Of a DNA stretch of 64,000 nucleotides, positions 43,262 through 54,886 are shown in pieces. Made by a program: the position numbers and the translations under genes. The notes below the pieces were generated by a model. It ran no database searches and was not told where the DNA came from. It saw only the letters and a list, made by a program, of their open reading frames with translations. How positions within the stretch are numbered: the first letter of the stretch is position 1; every line of letters starts with the position of its first letter. Source of the DNA: Orientallactaga sibirica (Eukaryota > Chordata > Mammalia > Rodentia > Dipodidae); contig JAEOAD010000048.1 of assembly GCA_036365145.1 (NCBI GenBank), forward strand, positions 16,809,001 through 16,873,000, in the 5' to 3' direction.

Positions 43262-43705
43262 TCTTTTACTTTGACTCGGGTAAAACCAGATCCTTGGCTT
43301 TGACATGGAAAAGAATTCCAGGAAAAGCTAGTAGGAAGCAGAGATGGAGTTCTTTAAAGGACATTTTCAAATGTTTGTTTGTTTGTTTGTTTATAAGAAA
43401 CACAGAGAGAGGCAGATAGAGAGTGGGCACATGACAGGCCCCTAGTCACTGTAAACAAACTCCAGATGCAGGTGCCACCTTGTACATCTGGTGTTATGTA
43501 GGTACTGGGGAATCAAACTTGGGTCCTTAGGCTTTGTAGACAAGTGCTTTAACTGCTAAGGCATCTCTCCAGCCCCAGGACATTTTTATGTAGATTTTAA
43601 GTCTGAGGATTAAGAGAAAGTAAGAGACACTTAAGAAGAAAAGATTCCCTGAAGATCATGGGTGTGGGCTTCTCTAAGGGAGAGGCATGCTTCATTGTTT
43701 TTCCA
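43262..43705. mobile_element. Repeat family Y, copy 1 (LTR-like), split by a SINE
   Basis: Shares with 44318-44512 the ordered blocks 'aaaaccaga(t/g)', an A-rich stretch, 'gagatggagttctttaaagg', and 'atgggtgtgggcttctctaa' with 'gcatgcttcattg'. A SINE (43368-43576) interrupts it. Confidence 0.5.
43368..43576 (-). mobile_element. B2-like SINE, short form
   Basis: Antisense with a (TTTG)n tail, 'gaggcagatagagagtgggc', 'gtacatctggtgttatgtag', 'gaatcaaacttgggtcctta', 'aaggcatctctccagcccc'. TSD aggacatttt at 43358-43367 and 43577-43586. Confidence 0.95.
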
Positions 43706-44317
43706 GAAGTCACATATAGGAATCTGGTAAGTTTTGAAAGTATTGTCATCAAAGAGTTGTTAAGGAATCTCAGCTCACAGGAGCACGTGACAGGGTTACG
43801 ATTGATAAGGCGAAACTCTAGATCACAGAGGTGTAGGCAGGTAGGGTTTATTTACTGCAAAATGAGTTAGTAGTTTTGTTTGAGAGCCTCAGAAAATGTC
43901 TAGGGAGATAAATGAAGCTCTCTTTGAAGTCACGCACAGTCAGACCTGAAGCCTAGTTCGTTGTTACTTTAACTTAAACTTTCCACGTAGGAAAGGAATA
44001 TTATCTCTATGTCAGCAGCTTTCACAGCAAATATTGTCGTTGCTTCTCAGATGGCGACAGGCTTCAAATTCAACTCAACTCCATTGTGAGTGACTCCTGT
44101 CCCTGTCATTTTCCCTGACTTTCTGTCCAGCCTCAACATGGCACCTCTGAGTAAGTCAGAAAGTTCAGGGTGCATTGTGTCCCATGCTGGGGTGCAGAGC
44201 TCCTGTCTTAGGCTGCCATTTTTTTGCAAGGTGGTGTCAGCTGTAACAGCGATGGAGACAGCCTCATGCTGCCATCTGCAACCTGAGGAATCACCTCCTG
44301 CTTTAGGGACCTCTAGT
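43706..44317. other. Spacer between the two family-Y copies
   Basis: No confident repeat call. 'agatggcgacaggcttcaaa' near 44050 may be the start of the second copy. Confidence 0.4.
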
Positions 44318-44512
44318 CTGACAAAACCAGAGTCATTGCTTTGCTACAGAAAATAATTTTGGGTGAACCAATAAGAAAGAGAGTTGGAGTTTATTAAAAG
44401 GTATTTTTTAATGCAGCTTAATGTAAAAAGAGGTGTTCTGGGAAAAAACGAGGCATATCTGAGTATGGGATTGGGCTTCTTAAGGGAATTATGCCTCATT
44501 CTCTTTACAATA
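44318..44512. mobile_element. Repeat family Y, copy 2 (LTR-like)
   Basis: 'acaaaaccagagtcattgct', 'gagagttggagtttattaaa', 'gagtatgggattgggcttct', 'taagggaattatgcctcatt' match copy 1 in the same order and orientation about 1 kb away. The copies are strongly diverged. Confidence 0.5.
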
Positions 44513-44618
44513 GTTATATATGTATAATGTATAAAACATAATGTGTATGTATGTGTAGCTTTCTAAGTTACATCGTTTAGGAAGTGTAAATTAAACAAGG
44601 TTAAACAAGGTGGTATTG

Positions 44619-44720
44619 TTTTTTTTTTTTTTTTTTTTTTTTTTTGAGGTAGGGTCTCACTCTAGCTGAGGCTGACCTGGAATTCACTCTGTAGTCTCAG
44701 GGTGGCCTCGAACTCATGGG
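44619..44720 (-). mobile_element. B1 SINE, 5' truncated
   Basis: A T tail, then 'gaggtagggtctcactctag', 'ctctgtagtctcagggtggc' and a stop at 'cctcgaactcatggg', so the 5' half is missing. Host sequence 'ggtattg' recurs on the right side. Confidence 0.9.
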
Positions 44721-44944
44721 GTTGAGAGGTATTGTTTACGTATAGAAATGAGAAGGGAGGGAGAGACTAGAGAGGGGTGTGGAGAGAGAGACTAAAAGTC
44801 AAGGTTATAAATCATTTGGTCCTGAGTAAGAAGTTCATTTATTTGCTTTAACATCTTTGAGATGCCTTTAGGACACACACATTCTCTCTGCACGTGATCT
44901 TGGTTTCACCCCTGGTGTGTGAAGTTTCCTGACTCTGCCAGCAG

Positions 44945-45440
44945 GAAAGGCAAACGGGCCCTCTTCTCCTGCTTCCTGATAACAATGGTCTTGTAGCTAA
45001 TTACTTCCTGGAGTTCTTGTCTTGCAACCCAGGAACAAGGACAAGCGCAGACATGGCAGAAGGACAAATTAAACAAGATCTTATTTTAGAAATAAAACAT
45101 AAAGTTTTCACACTGGGAGGGATCCTGAACAGATAACTGCTTTGGGACTTGGATCGGGGTGCTTTAATCCTTAAAGATGTAAATTAGGCATCAAGTTGGG
45201 GTGGATTGGGTTGGTTACTTTAAATGTACATGGGGGGCTCTTGATAGGTTGTTGTTGAGTTACCAAAAGAGCATGGATTCTTAAAAAAAAAAAAAAAAAA
45301 AAAAAAGAATTCTGAGGAGGAAGAATCAAAGTTCTAAGAAGTGAAATATATATATAAAATAAAAAGACCAGAAACTGGTGGTCCACTGAACTCTCTTGGT
45401 GGGTCCGGGCTTTTTTTTGGATCTCAGTTCCTGCACTCTG
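44945..45440. mobile_element. Repeat family X, copy 2 (LTR-like)
   Basis: Aligns with the insert at 26341-26824: 'gagttcttg', 'gacatggcagaaggac', 'gggagggatcctgaacag', 'catcaagttggggtgg', 'cttgataggttgttg', 'gaggaggaagaatc'. A poly(A) run at 45282-45305 sits inside it. Confidence 0.5.
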
Positions 45441-46700
45441 TTCTCTGGATTTATCATTAGTAAAATGCAATTGATGATTAACAATCTCCATGTTCAGAGG
45501 CTCTGTCAGGACCTATGGATATCTGCTTATTCTTTTGGGTCTGTAACCCTGCTCACTACCTCCAAAAAAAACACCGTGGTCTACCTTCCTTGTATTTCCG
45601 ATCAGCGCTGTGCCTGAAGGAAAGAGCTCCACCAGACAACAGTGCTTGTTGTGAGAAGTAAATGAGCTTCTTTATGGGAATGTATGCTATAAACCGCCAA
45701 GTGTTTATGTAACTGAGAAAAGTGTTGTCGGCGGCCTGAGCTTTAAGTAGAGTGATACTTCTTCTGAATTTATGCACTTCTCAGCAGGGTCACATTTAAC
45801 CCAAACAGGTATAACTCCTGGTTAAAATAAATGGACTGTTACCTGTGTCACCAACAGCCTTCTCCCAGAGATAAATTTCCATCCCATTTCCAAGGCCCCA
45901 ACAAGCCTTTTCTTATTTCTCCGTGTTGTCTCTCCCTCTATTGAATGCCATCGGCACAAAATCTGACTTATTTCCTCCATATTTTTCTCTGTTCGCTAAA
46001 CTGAAAATCTGGCATTAGTGTTACAGGCATGGCTCCGAGCCCAGAGGGTACCCATTGAGATGCCAAGGTTCTTATGTTCCAGAGGAAAGGATTGGACACA
46101 TGGTTACTGATAGCAATGAAGACAATGTACTAAGAAAGTATGTTAGACCATCAATGTAGTCACCTGAATAGGCACTGCTGGCCAAGCTGAAGCAACTTTG
46201 AATTATAACTTTATTATCTAGTATTTTCCTACCTCCCCCCCTACTCCCACCTCCCTGCTACAAGCAAAGGCAGAGGCCTTGAAGAATAAGAGGACTTCTT
46301 CGTTATCTCCCATTCTCTTCTCCTCCATTGCCTGCCACACTTCTCTCTTCTCTCACCTAATCTGTGCCCAGTCACACCCTTCTCTATTACCCCCTCCAAA
46401 AACTCACAAAAAGGGATACCTAACATTTCTGACATCTCATTCTCTCTCTCTTTTTCTCTCTCTCTCCATGCCGCTTGTGGTATGGCACTACCACTGCCCA
46501 GTTCTAAAATGGCATTTTGTCTCCGTGCCTCTCCTTGAACCAGCGTGTTCTCCCACCTCTCCCCTTCTCAACAAAATCTATCAGAAAGAGGATGTGAACA
46601 CAGGCCGGAGAGCTGAGGAAGGCTGGCAGTTCTAATGACACCTAGCCCGCAGCATAGCGAGCCTTAAATGTTATTTACACAGCATCCACCTTCATATCCT

Positions 46701-46701
<1 letters not shown>
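45441..46701. other. Unique spacer, no gene seen
   Basis: No recognised repeat. Short CT-rich run near 46440. Frames up to 118 codons lack family features. Confidence 0.5.

Positions 46702-46746
<45 letters not shown>
46702..46746. repeat. (TG)n microsatellite
   Basis: About 22 TG units. Confidence 0.97.
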
Positions 46747-46748
<2 letters not shown>

Positions 46749-47445
46749 CGCTCACTCCTGCTTGTTCTATTTTGCTGTGTTTCGTAACTAGCAGTTAGGA
46801 AGGTTTCCAGCCTTCCACTGCTTTGGCTGTCTCTCATATGTTAGTCTTGACGCTTCCCCTCCAACACGTTTCCTTTTCTCCTGCCTCATTAGGATGTAGT
46901 GTCCAACCTTGAGTTTGTCACTTCTTGACTGTGATATTGATCAAAGCATTAGCATGCCGGCTTTTCGTTTTCTTTGTTTTCAAAGGAGACAATGACGCGG
47001 GCCCTATAAGGCTTTTGAAGGGAGTGTGTAGTATGAAGAGGGTCCGTGAGCGGAGGAAACCGCACTTACAGGGCAGTGAAGCGTTATCAGAGCACCTTCT
47101 CCCTGCTCAGCGTGTGCTCAGCATGTCCTATCAGCCCAGGAACCCCCACCCCCCAACACACACAAGGCTCAAGTGTTGAAAAAAGATGAAGATTCACTGG
47201 AAAGTTGCCTGGAGCCACACTTTAGAGAAAGTTAACTTCAGGGTATAAGTTGGGGGGTGGGGGCTGCATTTAACAAGCATTTGAAGAGGGAAAGAGAAAC
47301 AATAGCAGTGCTCACAGAGAAACACAATTGAATATTGACTCCATGCCAATAGCCTTGGGCATAATTCAATACAACTTGCCAATATCCATCCTGCCCTCCC
47401 CTTCGCCCCCCAGGAAATGAAAACAAGCTTAGAGAGTAAGGTCCC
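46747..47445. other. Unique spacer
   Basis: No recognised repeat or gene. 46985-47110 has several CpGs, but no island. Confidence 0.5.

Positions 47446-47490
<45 letters not shown>
47446..47490. repeat. (TG)n microsatellite
   Basis: About 21 TG units, 700 bp from the previous TG run. Confidence 0.97.
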
Positions 47491-47796
47491 TGAATATCTG
47501 CCTATTACAGAAAACAGCCATTCAGACATTTGTGAAAGCAGTCAAGAGAGGTGATGGGAGCAGGCCAGCCTGTGATATTCACCCCCAGCCTCCCCTCACC
47601 ACCAATCTACTGCCCCTTTCCTTTTGTCCTAGCTCCTCACACACCTCCTTCCACAAAATGTATGAAGGGGCATTTTTCAAGTGTTATAGGCACAGGCTGA
47701 GTGCAGGAGGGACACGGAAGTTTCTAAACTCTTATGTTGAAGGACAGAGCACTGTACCAGAGACACATGGTAATAGAGAAAAAAGGTGGCTTGTTT

Positions 47797-48080
47797 TCTC
47801 TCTCTCTCTCTCTCTGCCTCTTTCTGGCAAATAAATAAATTATATATGTATATATATTTAAAAGGCTAGAGAGATGGCTTAGCGGCTAAGGCGTTGGCCT
47901 GCAAAATCTCGGTTCGACTCTCCAGGACCCATGTAAGCCAGATGCACAAGTGGGTGCATGCATCTGGAGTTCGTTTGCAGGGCAGGAAGCCCTGGAGGGA
48001 CCATTCTCTCTCTCTCTCTCCCTCCCCCTCTCTCTCTTTCTCAAATAACTAAATAAAAATTTAAAAATTAAAAAAAAAGG
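47797..48080 (+). mobile_element. SINE tail fragment plus full B2-like SINE, apparently one insertion
   Basis: 47797-47845 is a SINE 3' end only (CT run, 'ctgcctctttctggcaaata', aataaatta). 47862-48070 is a near-complete copy ('ggctagagagatggcttagc', 'cggttcgactctccagg', 'gtgcatgcatctggagttcg', CT run, tail). The 13-mers aggtggcttgttt (47784-47796) and aggtagtttgttt (48081-48093) flank the whole unit, suggesting a single dimeric insertion. Confidence 0.75.
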
Positions 48081-48093
48081 AGGTAGTTTGTTT

Positions 48094-49421
48094 ACAAAGG
48101 CATTCCCTAGAGTGGGCGTGAGCTAGTGAGGTGGAAAAGACATGCACTCAAGAAGGCCTCGGGGCCAGGATCCTCCCGGCCCTTTACAGTGGATTGACAC
48201 AGCCTAGCTTTCCAGCAGTGGTTATGCTAAGGACAGAGGAGGAGCACCATGGCTTCTTTAATTTTTCTTTATCAATAGCAGGATGGGTGGGGGTCTTGCT
48301 GATTGTTGGATTTCAAGAGAGCTGCCTTTCCTGTCCGCCCCTGTCCAGAGTGAGAGATAATCCTTATTTACCTTTAAGGAAATAACTAAATCTTACTGCC
48401 TCAGAGCTTCAGTGAAAAATGATACCTCCTTCCAGCAATACCTGTGGCTCAGGGTGAGGATGTGACAATCCAAACCTTACCTCCATTCTACAGACAGTTC
48501 CAGAAAACTCTAACAAGGGACCATAAAAATTCAGACCCAGGGAAGGTAGGGTTGAGTCACCTGGATTCATAGACGCTTAATAGCCCTTCCCTTCAAGCAC
48601 AAGACTCCCTTCGTCCCTTCGCTAAAAGGCTTACAATCACCTCTCTTCTTCTACTGGGTGGTCCAGAACCCCCTTGCCTTTCTCTCCAAACTCCTTCACT
48701 CCTTGCTTGGCACCCTGAACCTGACACCAACCATTTGGCTGATCTTGAAAGCACAGAGGCATTCTCCTCTGTGATACCTCTCCTCTATAACTCCTCTGCA
48801 ATCACCCCACAGAATGCACACTGATTAAATCCAACCTCTGGATCTCTACAGTCTCTGATCAAGGAGACAGGCAATGGCTGCCTCCTGGGACAGCTCAGAA
48901 GCAGCCTGGAGAAGGCAGCGGTAAGCCGGCAGTTCCAGGATTGTCTGTCCAAGATATGCAGCAAACACCAGGAGGCTCTTGTTTGTCAGCATGATACATT
49001 TAGGCTGTAAGCCATTCCTGGACAGGTGTTGTTATGAAGAATAAAACAGCTCTTTGAGGAAGATGTTGAACAAAATTCAGAGAACATAATCTTTGCCAAA
49101 AAAAAAAAAAAAAAAATTGAATGCTTTCGAAGCATAACGCTGCCTCATTTGTGTGAAGGGACATTTTAAGACAAGAATATGCTTGGATTTTAAAATCTCA
49201 GAGTAAAAATACAAAGTGTGGGGTGAGGGGCAATAAAAGGGATCTTTCTAGGAGTTGCTGTCTCAGTGACCACATGGTCTTGACTAATTGTGTTCAGGGG
49301 GCACATTTTGAAGAGTATGTTATTTGGAATTGACACACAAAAAACAGAGGCCACATATAAAGCTCATTACAAGATCATTCAACACTATCCTATTTCAAAA
49401 TGTGGGAAAATTGTCCCTTAG
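48094..49421. other. Unique spacer with poly(A) near 49098
   Basis: No recognised repeat body and no supported gene. Confidence 0.5.
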
Positions 49422-49435
49422 AAGTAGTGTTTGTG

Positions 49436-49628
49436 GGTTTGGAGACATGGCTTAGCAGTTAAGGTGTTTGCCTGTGAAGCCAAAGGACCCAGGTTCGATT
49501 GCCCCAGGAAACACACGTAAGCCAGATGCACAAAGTGGCGCATGCATCTGGTGTTCATTTACAGTGGCTGAAGGCCCTGGCGGTGACACATTTAAAATAC
49601 AAAAACTAAAACTAAAAATCAAAAAAGT
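49436..49628 (+). mobile_element. B2-like SINE, 3' shortened
   Basis: 'ggagacatggcttagcagtt', 'ggttcgattgccccagg', 'gtaagccagatgcacaaagt', 'ggctgaaggccctggcgg', then an A-rich tail with no CT run. TSD aagtagtgtttgtg/aagtattgtttgtg (one change) at 49422-49435 and 49629-49642. Confidence 0.93.
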
Positions 49629-49689
49629 AAGTATTGTTTGTGTACTATGAAATTTACATTTCTGCCTGGAAGAAATTGGTTTTATTATT

Positions 49690-50109
49690 TATTTATTTTA
49701 ATTAAACATAATATGTTATTTCTTCGAAACCCAGTGACCATGTGAATATGTCAAACTTGTAATAAGAACAAGATTTCCACATCTGCTTCTAGTGCTGCTG
49801 GAACCTTACCAGGCCCCCTTCAGGGGCAAACCCAGGCCATCTATGTATTCTGATAAGAGGAAGAGTGAGAAGCACCGCCTCCGATTTTATGAACCACTCT
49901 GACAAGAAACGTCATCTTCTGCTGAGAATTAGGGGAAGGATGGGCAAATGAGGCAAATGAAACATTGTTTAATGTAACAAGCATGAGTTGTAAAATATTA
50001 TTTTATTCCCTTGAACGATTCTCATTGCAGATTCCGGAATGTTTGTAAAAGACTAACCTTTTACTAATTGTGATCTTAATAAAAATTATTCTTGTAAAAA
50101 AAAAAAAAG
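49690..50109 (+). other. Possible 3' end of a processed retrocopy
   Basis: 'ttgtgatcttaataaaaatt' is followed 15-20 bases later by an uninterrupted poly(A) at 50096-50109, the arrangement of a cDNA 3' end. The upstream sequence is not recognised and no TSD was confirmed. Confidence 0.25.
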
Positions 50110-50750
50110 TGGACATGCGACTTACCAGAGTCGAAGGACCCTTGAAGAAATGTTCTACCATGACCTGGGAGAAGAGGCGGAAAATTATTTGTGCTTTTGG
50201 CGACAATATCCTCCCTGACTTTGACCTCCCATACGGTTTCTGAATACTCAGAATGTCCGTTACACCGCTCTTGAGGAAAAGTGGATCTGATTGCTTTTGT
50301 GCCTTTTACAACTCTAGCTGAAAGATGGTATTAAAGCTTATTCCGGCTACTAGCCATTTGTCCCATATAACTTAAATCGGCTGGTGACAAGTGGGTCTCT
50401 TTTTAATTGCAATCAAATGTGTCCCAATTATAGAAACTACATCTGAAAAAAAAAAATACCAGGAATCAAAAGAGAGTAAGGATTTATAACCTGGGATTGA
50501 AGAGTTACGTTGATGGGACTAAGTTTTCTGACTGGTAGGTCAGGATTCAGAGTTGCCTGGGAATCAGCATGTAATAAGTACGGCTCAGTTGTGGAGTTAC
50601 TTTGATCGCTGAGAACCAAGGCCCAAGTGCTTACTGGGAGTTAAGGGAGCATGTCCAACCCAAGTCAAGAGTTACCCAAGCCAGCAGGGACCAAGTTTCC
50701 TGACTGACAAAGGCCAAAACCCACAAGTTGTCTTAATTGGAGGTGGGGAA
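50110..50750. other. Unique spacer
   Basis: No recognised repeat or gene. Confidence 0.5.
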
Positions 50751-50763
50751 TCAAGCTATAACT

Positions 50764-50934
50764 TTTTTTTTTTTTTTTTTTTTTTTTTTGGTTTTTCGAA
50801 GTAGGGTTTCACTCTAGTCCAGGCTGACCTGAAACTCACTTTGTATTCTCAGAGTGGCCTCAAACTGGTGGCAATCCTCCTACCTCTGCCTCCCAAGTGC
50901 TGGGATTAAAGGTGTGCCCCACCATGACCAGCCC
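50764..50934 (-). mobile_element. B1 SINE
   Basis: Antisense full-length copy: long T tail, 'cgaagtagggtttcactcta', 'ccaagtgctgggattaaagg'. TSD tcaagctataact at 50751-50763 and 50935-50947. Confidence 0.96.
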
Positions 50935-50947
50935 TCAAGCTATAACT

Positions 50948-51624
50948 CTTTTGTTAAAAAAAAAAAAAAAAAGTATCTCATGTGTATAACTTAAAAATTT
51001 TTTTTTCTAATTTAATACTTTCTTTACCCTAATTTTAACAAAATTGAGAACTGTTTTATAAATAAAGCTTGATATTTTACTAAAATATAGAAATCTTAAT
51101 TGTCCCTAGATTTCTATCCTGCCTTATTACTCAATTTACTGAAGAAAATTTATTTATTAATTCATTTAAGCCTTAAAGCTTTTTTTCTGAGACTCTTGGG
51201 AAGTTGAAATTCTCTCTAGAAAGTGGTCAGTTATAAAGGAGGACTGATTAATGAGTGAACTAAGAGCTCTTCCAGAAAGAGGCAGGTTGTTCAAGGGCTA
51301 AACCAAACATAGGATAGAGATGCTGTCTTGGGTGTGGGAAGAGATCCCCATTCAGGTGACAGCATTAGGGATCGGGGAGAGTTCGTGGAGAGTTCGTGGA
51401 AGGAGTGGCGTCTAAGATGGTCCTTCCTTCACAATGCACTTGCTGAGATCTTGGCCTGCATAAAACTAAAACCCAGTGATCCGGTTTATGCCACTCCTAG
51501 GCCTATTCCCCAAAGAGTCCAAGTCATCTTACTAAAAAGACACTTGTGCTATTCACAAAAGTTGTCATATGAACAGCATATGTGTCCTTCAGTGAATGAA
51601 GGGAGAAATAGAATTTGATTTGTA
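50948..51624. other. AT-rich spacer with poly(A) near 50957
   Basis: No recognised repeat body or gene. Confidence 0.5.
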
Positions 51625-51660
51625 CACACACACACACACACACACACACGCGCGCGCGCG
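51625..51660. repeat. (CA)n-(CG)n compound microsatellite
   Basis: About 12 CA units pass into six CG units. Alternating purine-pyrimidine DNA of this kind can adopt Z-form. Confidence 0.96.
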
Positions 51661-52649
51661 TTAGGTTTTGTAGGAAACTTAGTGGAACTGGAGATCATCA
51701 TGAGGAAGTAAAATAAGACGTGTTGATAGATCAAGTATTATTTCATATTTTTCTCATATGTCACATCCAGAGGGTGGACAGTCAGTAGTGTTGTTAGGGA
51801 TGGAGAAGGTAAATGGGAGACTTAGGGAGGTGAGATAGGAAAATAGGGCACAAATCTCATCACAGGTATTATACATGTGTAGCAAAGTCAAAATTGTAAA
51901 ACTCACAAACTGTAATCACAAAGGAAATATGAAATTATAAAGCTGGGAGCAAACGTGTAGTGGCTTCTGAGTCAGTTTTGAATTAAAGTGAATGGTGTGT
52001 TCATACTAAATTCAACTAATTTCAGCAAAACTTGACAGGAAGTCTGGGGTTAGGCAGAGGAAACTGATGGAAACCTTGAGGCTGAGAATGGCAGTCGAGG
52101 CTGTATCTTAAGAGCAGCCTAAGTAGTGGAACATTTCTGGTAAACACAAGCTGTGTACGCTTCTTGTCACCTCCACTTATTCCCTGGTGCGACTCCATGG
52201 TGTGGAGTTTTTCCTGCTTCTTGCTCTCTCCACATCCTTGCTGCTCCATTAACTATGGAGTTCCTCCCACTTCCTGCCATCCTTCACCCACACTCAGAGT
52301 CCTGGTAGGAGCGCAGTCAACTGGGCTGGCAGGAGTGAAGGAGGCAGTGTCTGGCATCTTGGGCCCTGGTAGAGAGCTGGGTTCTTCCTCACACATGTTG
52401 GGTCGCTCCAGCACAAGAATGGAGATGGAGGCCTGGGACAACTTTTCAAGTGGATGAGAGAGTGGGGAGGTTGAGGAAGGTGAAAGAGAAAGGATTTCCA
52501 CAGCGCATTTGCGGATACCCCTGGAGGGAAGAGCGACAAGCTGGAATAGATTGACAGAGACTTGACTGTTGCGAGTTGAACAAAGTTGAAGGTATGGAAC
52601 TGACGTTCACTGAAGAAGCCACATCTGCAGTAGAGAGCATGCAGTCTGC
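51661..52649. other. Unique spacer, no gene seen
   Basis: Contains most of a 162-codon minus-strand frame (52294-52782) that starts inside the neighbouring LTR and is Pro/Ser/Leu-rich without domain features. Not called as a gene. Confidence 0.5.
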
Positions 52650-52991
52650 AATCTACCGAAGTTCCTTCTCCTTGCGGGCACAAAGCACCTGGCCAGAAAG
52701 CGGCAGCCATCGGGTGGACAGGGAACTTGTTTATTCTGGCTGACGGTCTCAAGGGAAGCTCCATGACCACAGGGGAAAACATGGCATGAACAGAGGAAGC
52801 TGGACATCACCTCCTTGCCAACGTCGGGTAGCCAAGGGCAGCACGAGCCTGAGCTGAACTCTGGAAACGTAGCTGGCTACAACACCCGTAAGCCCGCCCT
52901 CAACAACACACCTCCTTTGGCAAGCTTTTGGCTCTCAAATTGTCACTCAGAACACACAAGTTTCCTGGGGACACCTAATCTAACCACCTCA
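52650..52991 (-). mobile_element. Solo LTR, same family as 8799-10629
   Basis: The minus strand starts TGAGGTGGTTAGATTAGG at 52991. The plus strand has 'ggtctcaagggaagctccat', 'agctggacatcacctccttg', 'gctacaacacccgtaagccc' and 'cagaacacacaagtttcctg', which are the reverse complement of the 10293-10629 LTR. It keeps the aataaa block ('cttgtttattctggct'). Left edge approximate. Confidence 0.78.
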
Positions 52992-52996
52992 GCAAA

Positions 52997-53785
52997 CCTC
53001 AGCCACGAGCATGTGACGATGAGAATGTAGGTTAAGGGCCGCTTGCGCAGCCTTGGGCCCTCATTAGTTAGTCATTTCAGCTTTTGAACCTGAACTAATA
53101 ATCTCCTATGTCTTAAGCAAACCTCTCGGAGGATATGGCTAGCTAAGCAGATCTCTATCACGGGCCGCTCCTAACCCTGCAAGCGCTACCAGATGGCACT
53201 GGTAACCTACAGAAAATATGTCTTCATCTTGCTGTGAGTGCATTGATTTATGCATCTTTTTGCACGCACGTGTGTGTCTATCGACGTTCATGTTCCCTCT
53301 TCCAGCGTTACATGCTTTGGGGTAACCTGAGTGTGCTCTTGAGCCATGGTACTCATATTTGTTTTTGAATCATTTTCTTAGCCACTTTAAAGCCATTATT
53401 TTACGTCTAAAAAGGCAGACCAGGGATCTTTCATAATGTAATGCTGTCTGTCTTCTGTGACAGTGGAAATTAAGAACTTGTGTCCGATTATAAAGGGATG
53501 ATGGTGGGGGCTGGGGGGAAAGGTACGTTTCAGTCCACTGCTGTGTGACTGGGAGGGGCTGTTTGAATCCTGCTTCTGACCACTAAGCTAAAAGCAGATA
53601 CCGTTGCCAGTAGAGAGGACAAAGGCAGGGCTCCTTTGGCTGGGGAATTTGCCCTTGCGAGTTTGCTTCTACCTGTTTTCTTCCACTGCTAATTGACCAA
53701 GTCACAGAGGTGTGTACCTCCTATAATGCCCTGGGGAAACTCAAGAGAACCCTGTCCTCTACTGTCTTCCTACCAGGTATAATTT
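52997..53785. other. Unique spacer
   Basis: No recognised repeat or gene. Confidence 0.5.
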
Positions 53786-53794
53786 GAAGTTTTA

Positions 53795-54007
53795 AAAACA
53801 TTTTATTTATATGTGTTTATTTGAGATAGACAGAGAGATGCAGATAGAGAGACAATGGGCAGGCCAGAGCATCTCCAGCTGCTCCAAATGAACTCCATAC
53901 ACATGTGCCACCTTGTGCATCTGGTTTACGTGGGTCCCGGGGAATCAAACCTAGGTCCTTTGGCTTTGCAGGCAAATGCCTTAACTGCTAAGCCAGCTCT
54001 CCAGCCC
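53795..54007 (-). mobile_element. B2-like SINE, short form
   Basis: Antisense: 'aaacattttatttatatgtg' tail, 'atgggcaggccagagcatct', 'gtgcatctggtttacgtggg', 'gaatcaaacctaggtccttt', 'taagccagctctccagccc'. gaagttttta-like flanks occur on both sides. Confidence 0.92.
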
Positions 54008-54156
54008 TAGTGAGAAGTTTTTAATCCAGAAGCTATTCCTCTGTGTAGCTCCGGGAGCCTAACATCAGTTTAGGTAGAGAACAGTTTTATTCCATAGAAT
54101 ATTAAAGGCATCAAATTGAGTGGAACAGATTTCTGGTGCCCAAACAAATTTTCTGT

Positions 54157-54480
54157 AGCTGGGACGATGGGCTAGTATGTAAGAGTACTTGTTGTGTAAG
54201 CGTGAGCATGTGATCCATTCCCCGGCACCTCCATAAAAGCCAGGCATGGCTGCACACACCTGTAACCCCAGTGCTAAGGAAAGCAGAGACAGGGGGCGAT
54301 TGGAGCTTGCTGGGCAGTCTAGCCCAAAAGTGAACTCTAGGTTCAGTGACAGATCTTGTCTCAAGAGTAAGTCAGAAGAGCAATAAAGGAGGATACCGGG
54401 CATCGTCTTCTGGCCTCCACATGTGTGTGCATGGGGCTGTGCATATATGCATACACACATGCATATAGCACATACATACA
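54157..54480 (+). mobile_element. B4-type SINE, full layout
   Basis: Sense: ID-like head 'ctgggacgatgggctagtat' and 'gatccattccccggcac', then B1-like 'caggcatggctgcacacacc' and 'tgtaaccccagtgctaagga', then 'cgtcttctggcctccacatg' and a CATA/CA-rich end. It is the only sense copy and the most complete B4 here. Confidence 0.78.
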
Positions 54481-54886
54481 CACACAACTAACACCACCAA
54501 TCATAATCAAACAAAAGAAAAGGCATCTGAGCACTAAGAGACTGGAAGTGGAACAAGAGGTTAGACTTTCATCAGCCCTCTCTAATGCATGTAAGTATGC
54601 AATTTTGTTCCAAAGATTTGCAATTGGAGAATATCACACGCCCCCTCCCCCCCTTTTTTTTTCCTATTCAGTTGGCGGCTGGCAGCCCAGCACAGACTGC
54701 ACGGGGCCTGAACACTTTTATTCACCTACAAACATGATTTGAAATCAGCTGCCAGTTAATAGGATAACAAATGCGGCTTTCGTTTCTATTTTTGTACTGA
54801 TCATTCAGAGACACATTTTTCATAACGGACCTAGATATTTAAACCATACGAACTAGACCACATGGAGTGGAAGAAGAATTGGATAT
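54481..54886. other. Unique spacer
   Basis: No recognised repeat or gene. Confidence 0.5.

Noticed and set aside
52294..52782. 162-codon minus-strand frame
   Set aside because: Starts inside a solo LTR and reads into unique DNA without any domain.
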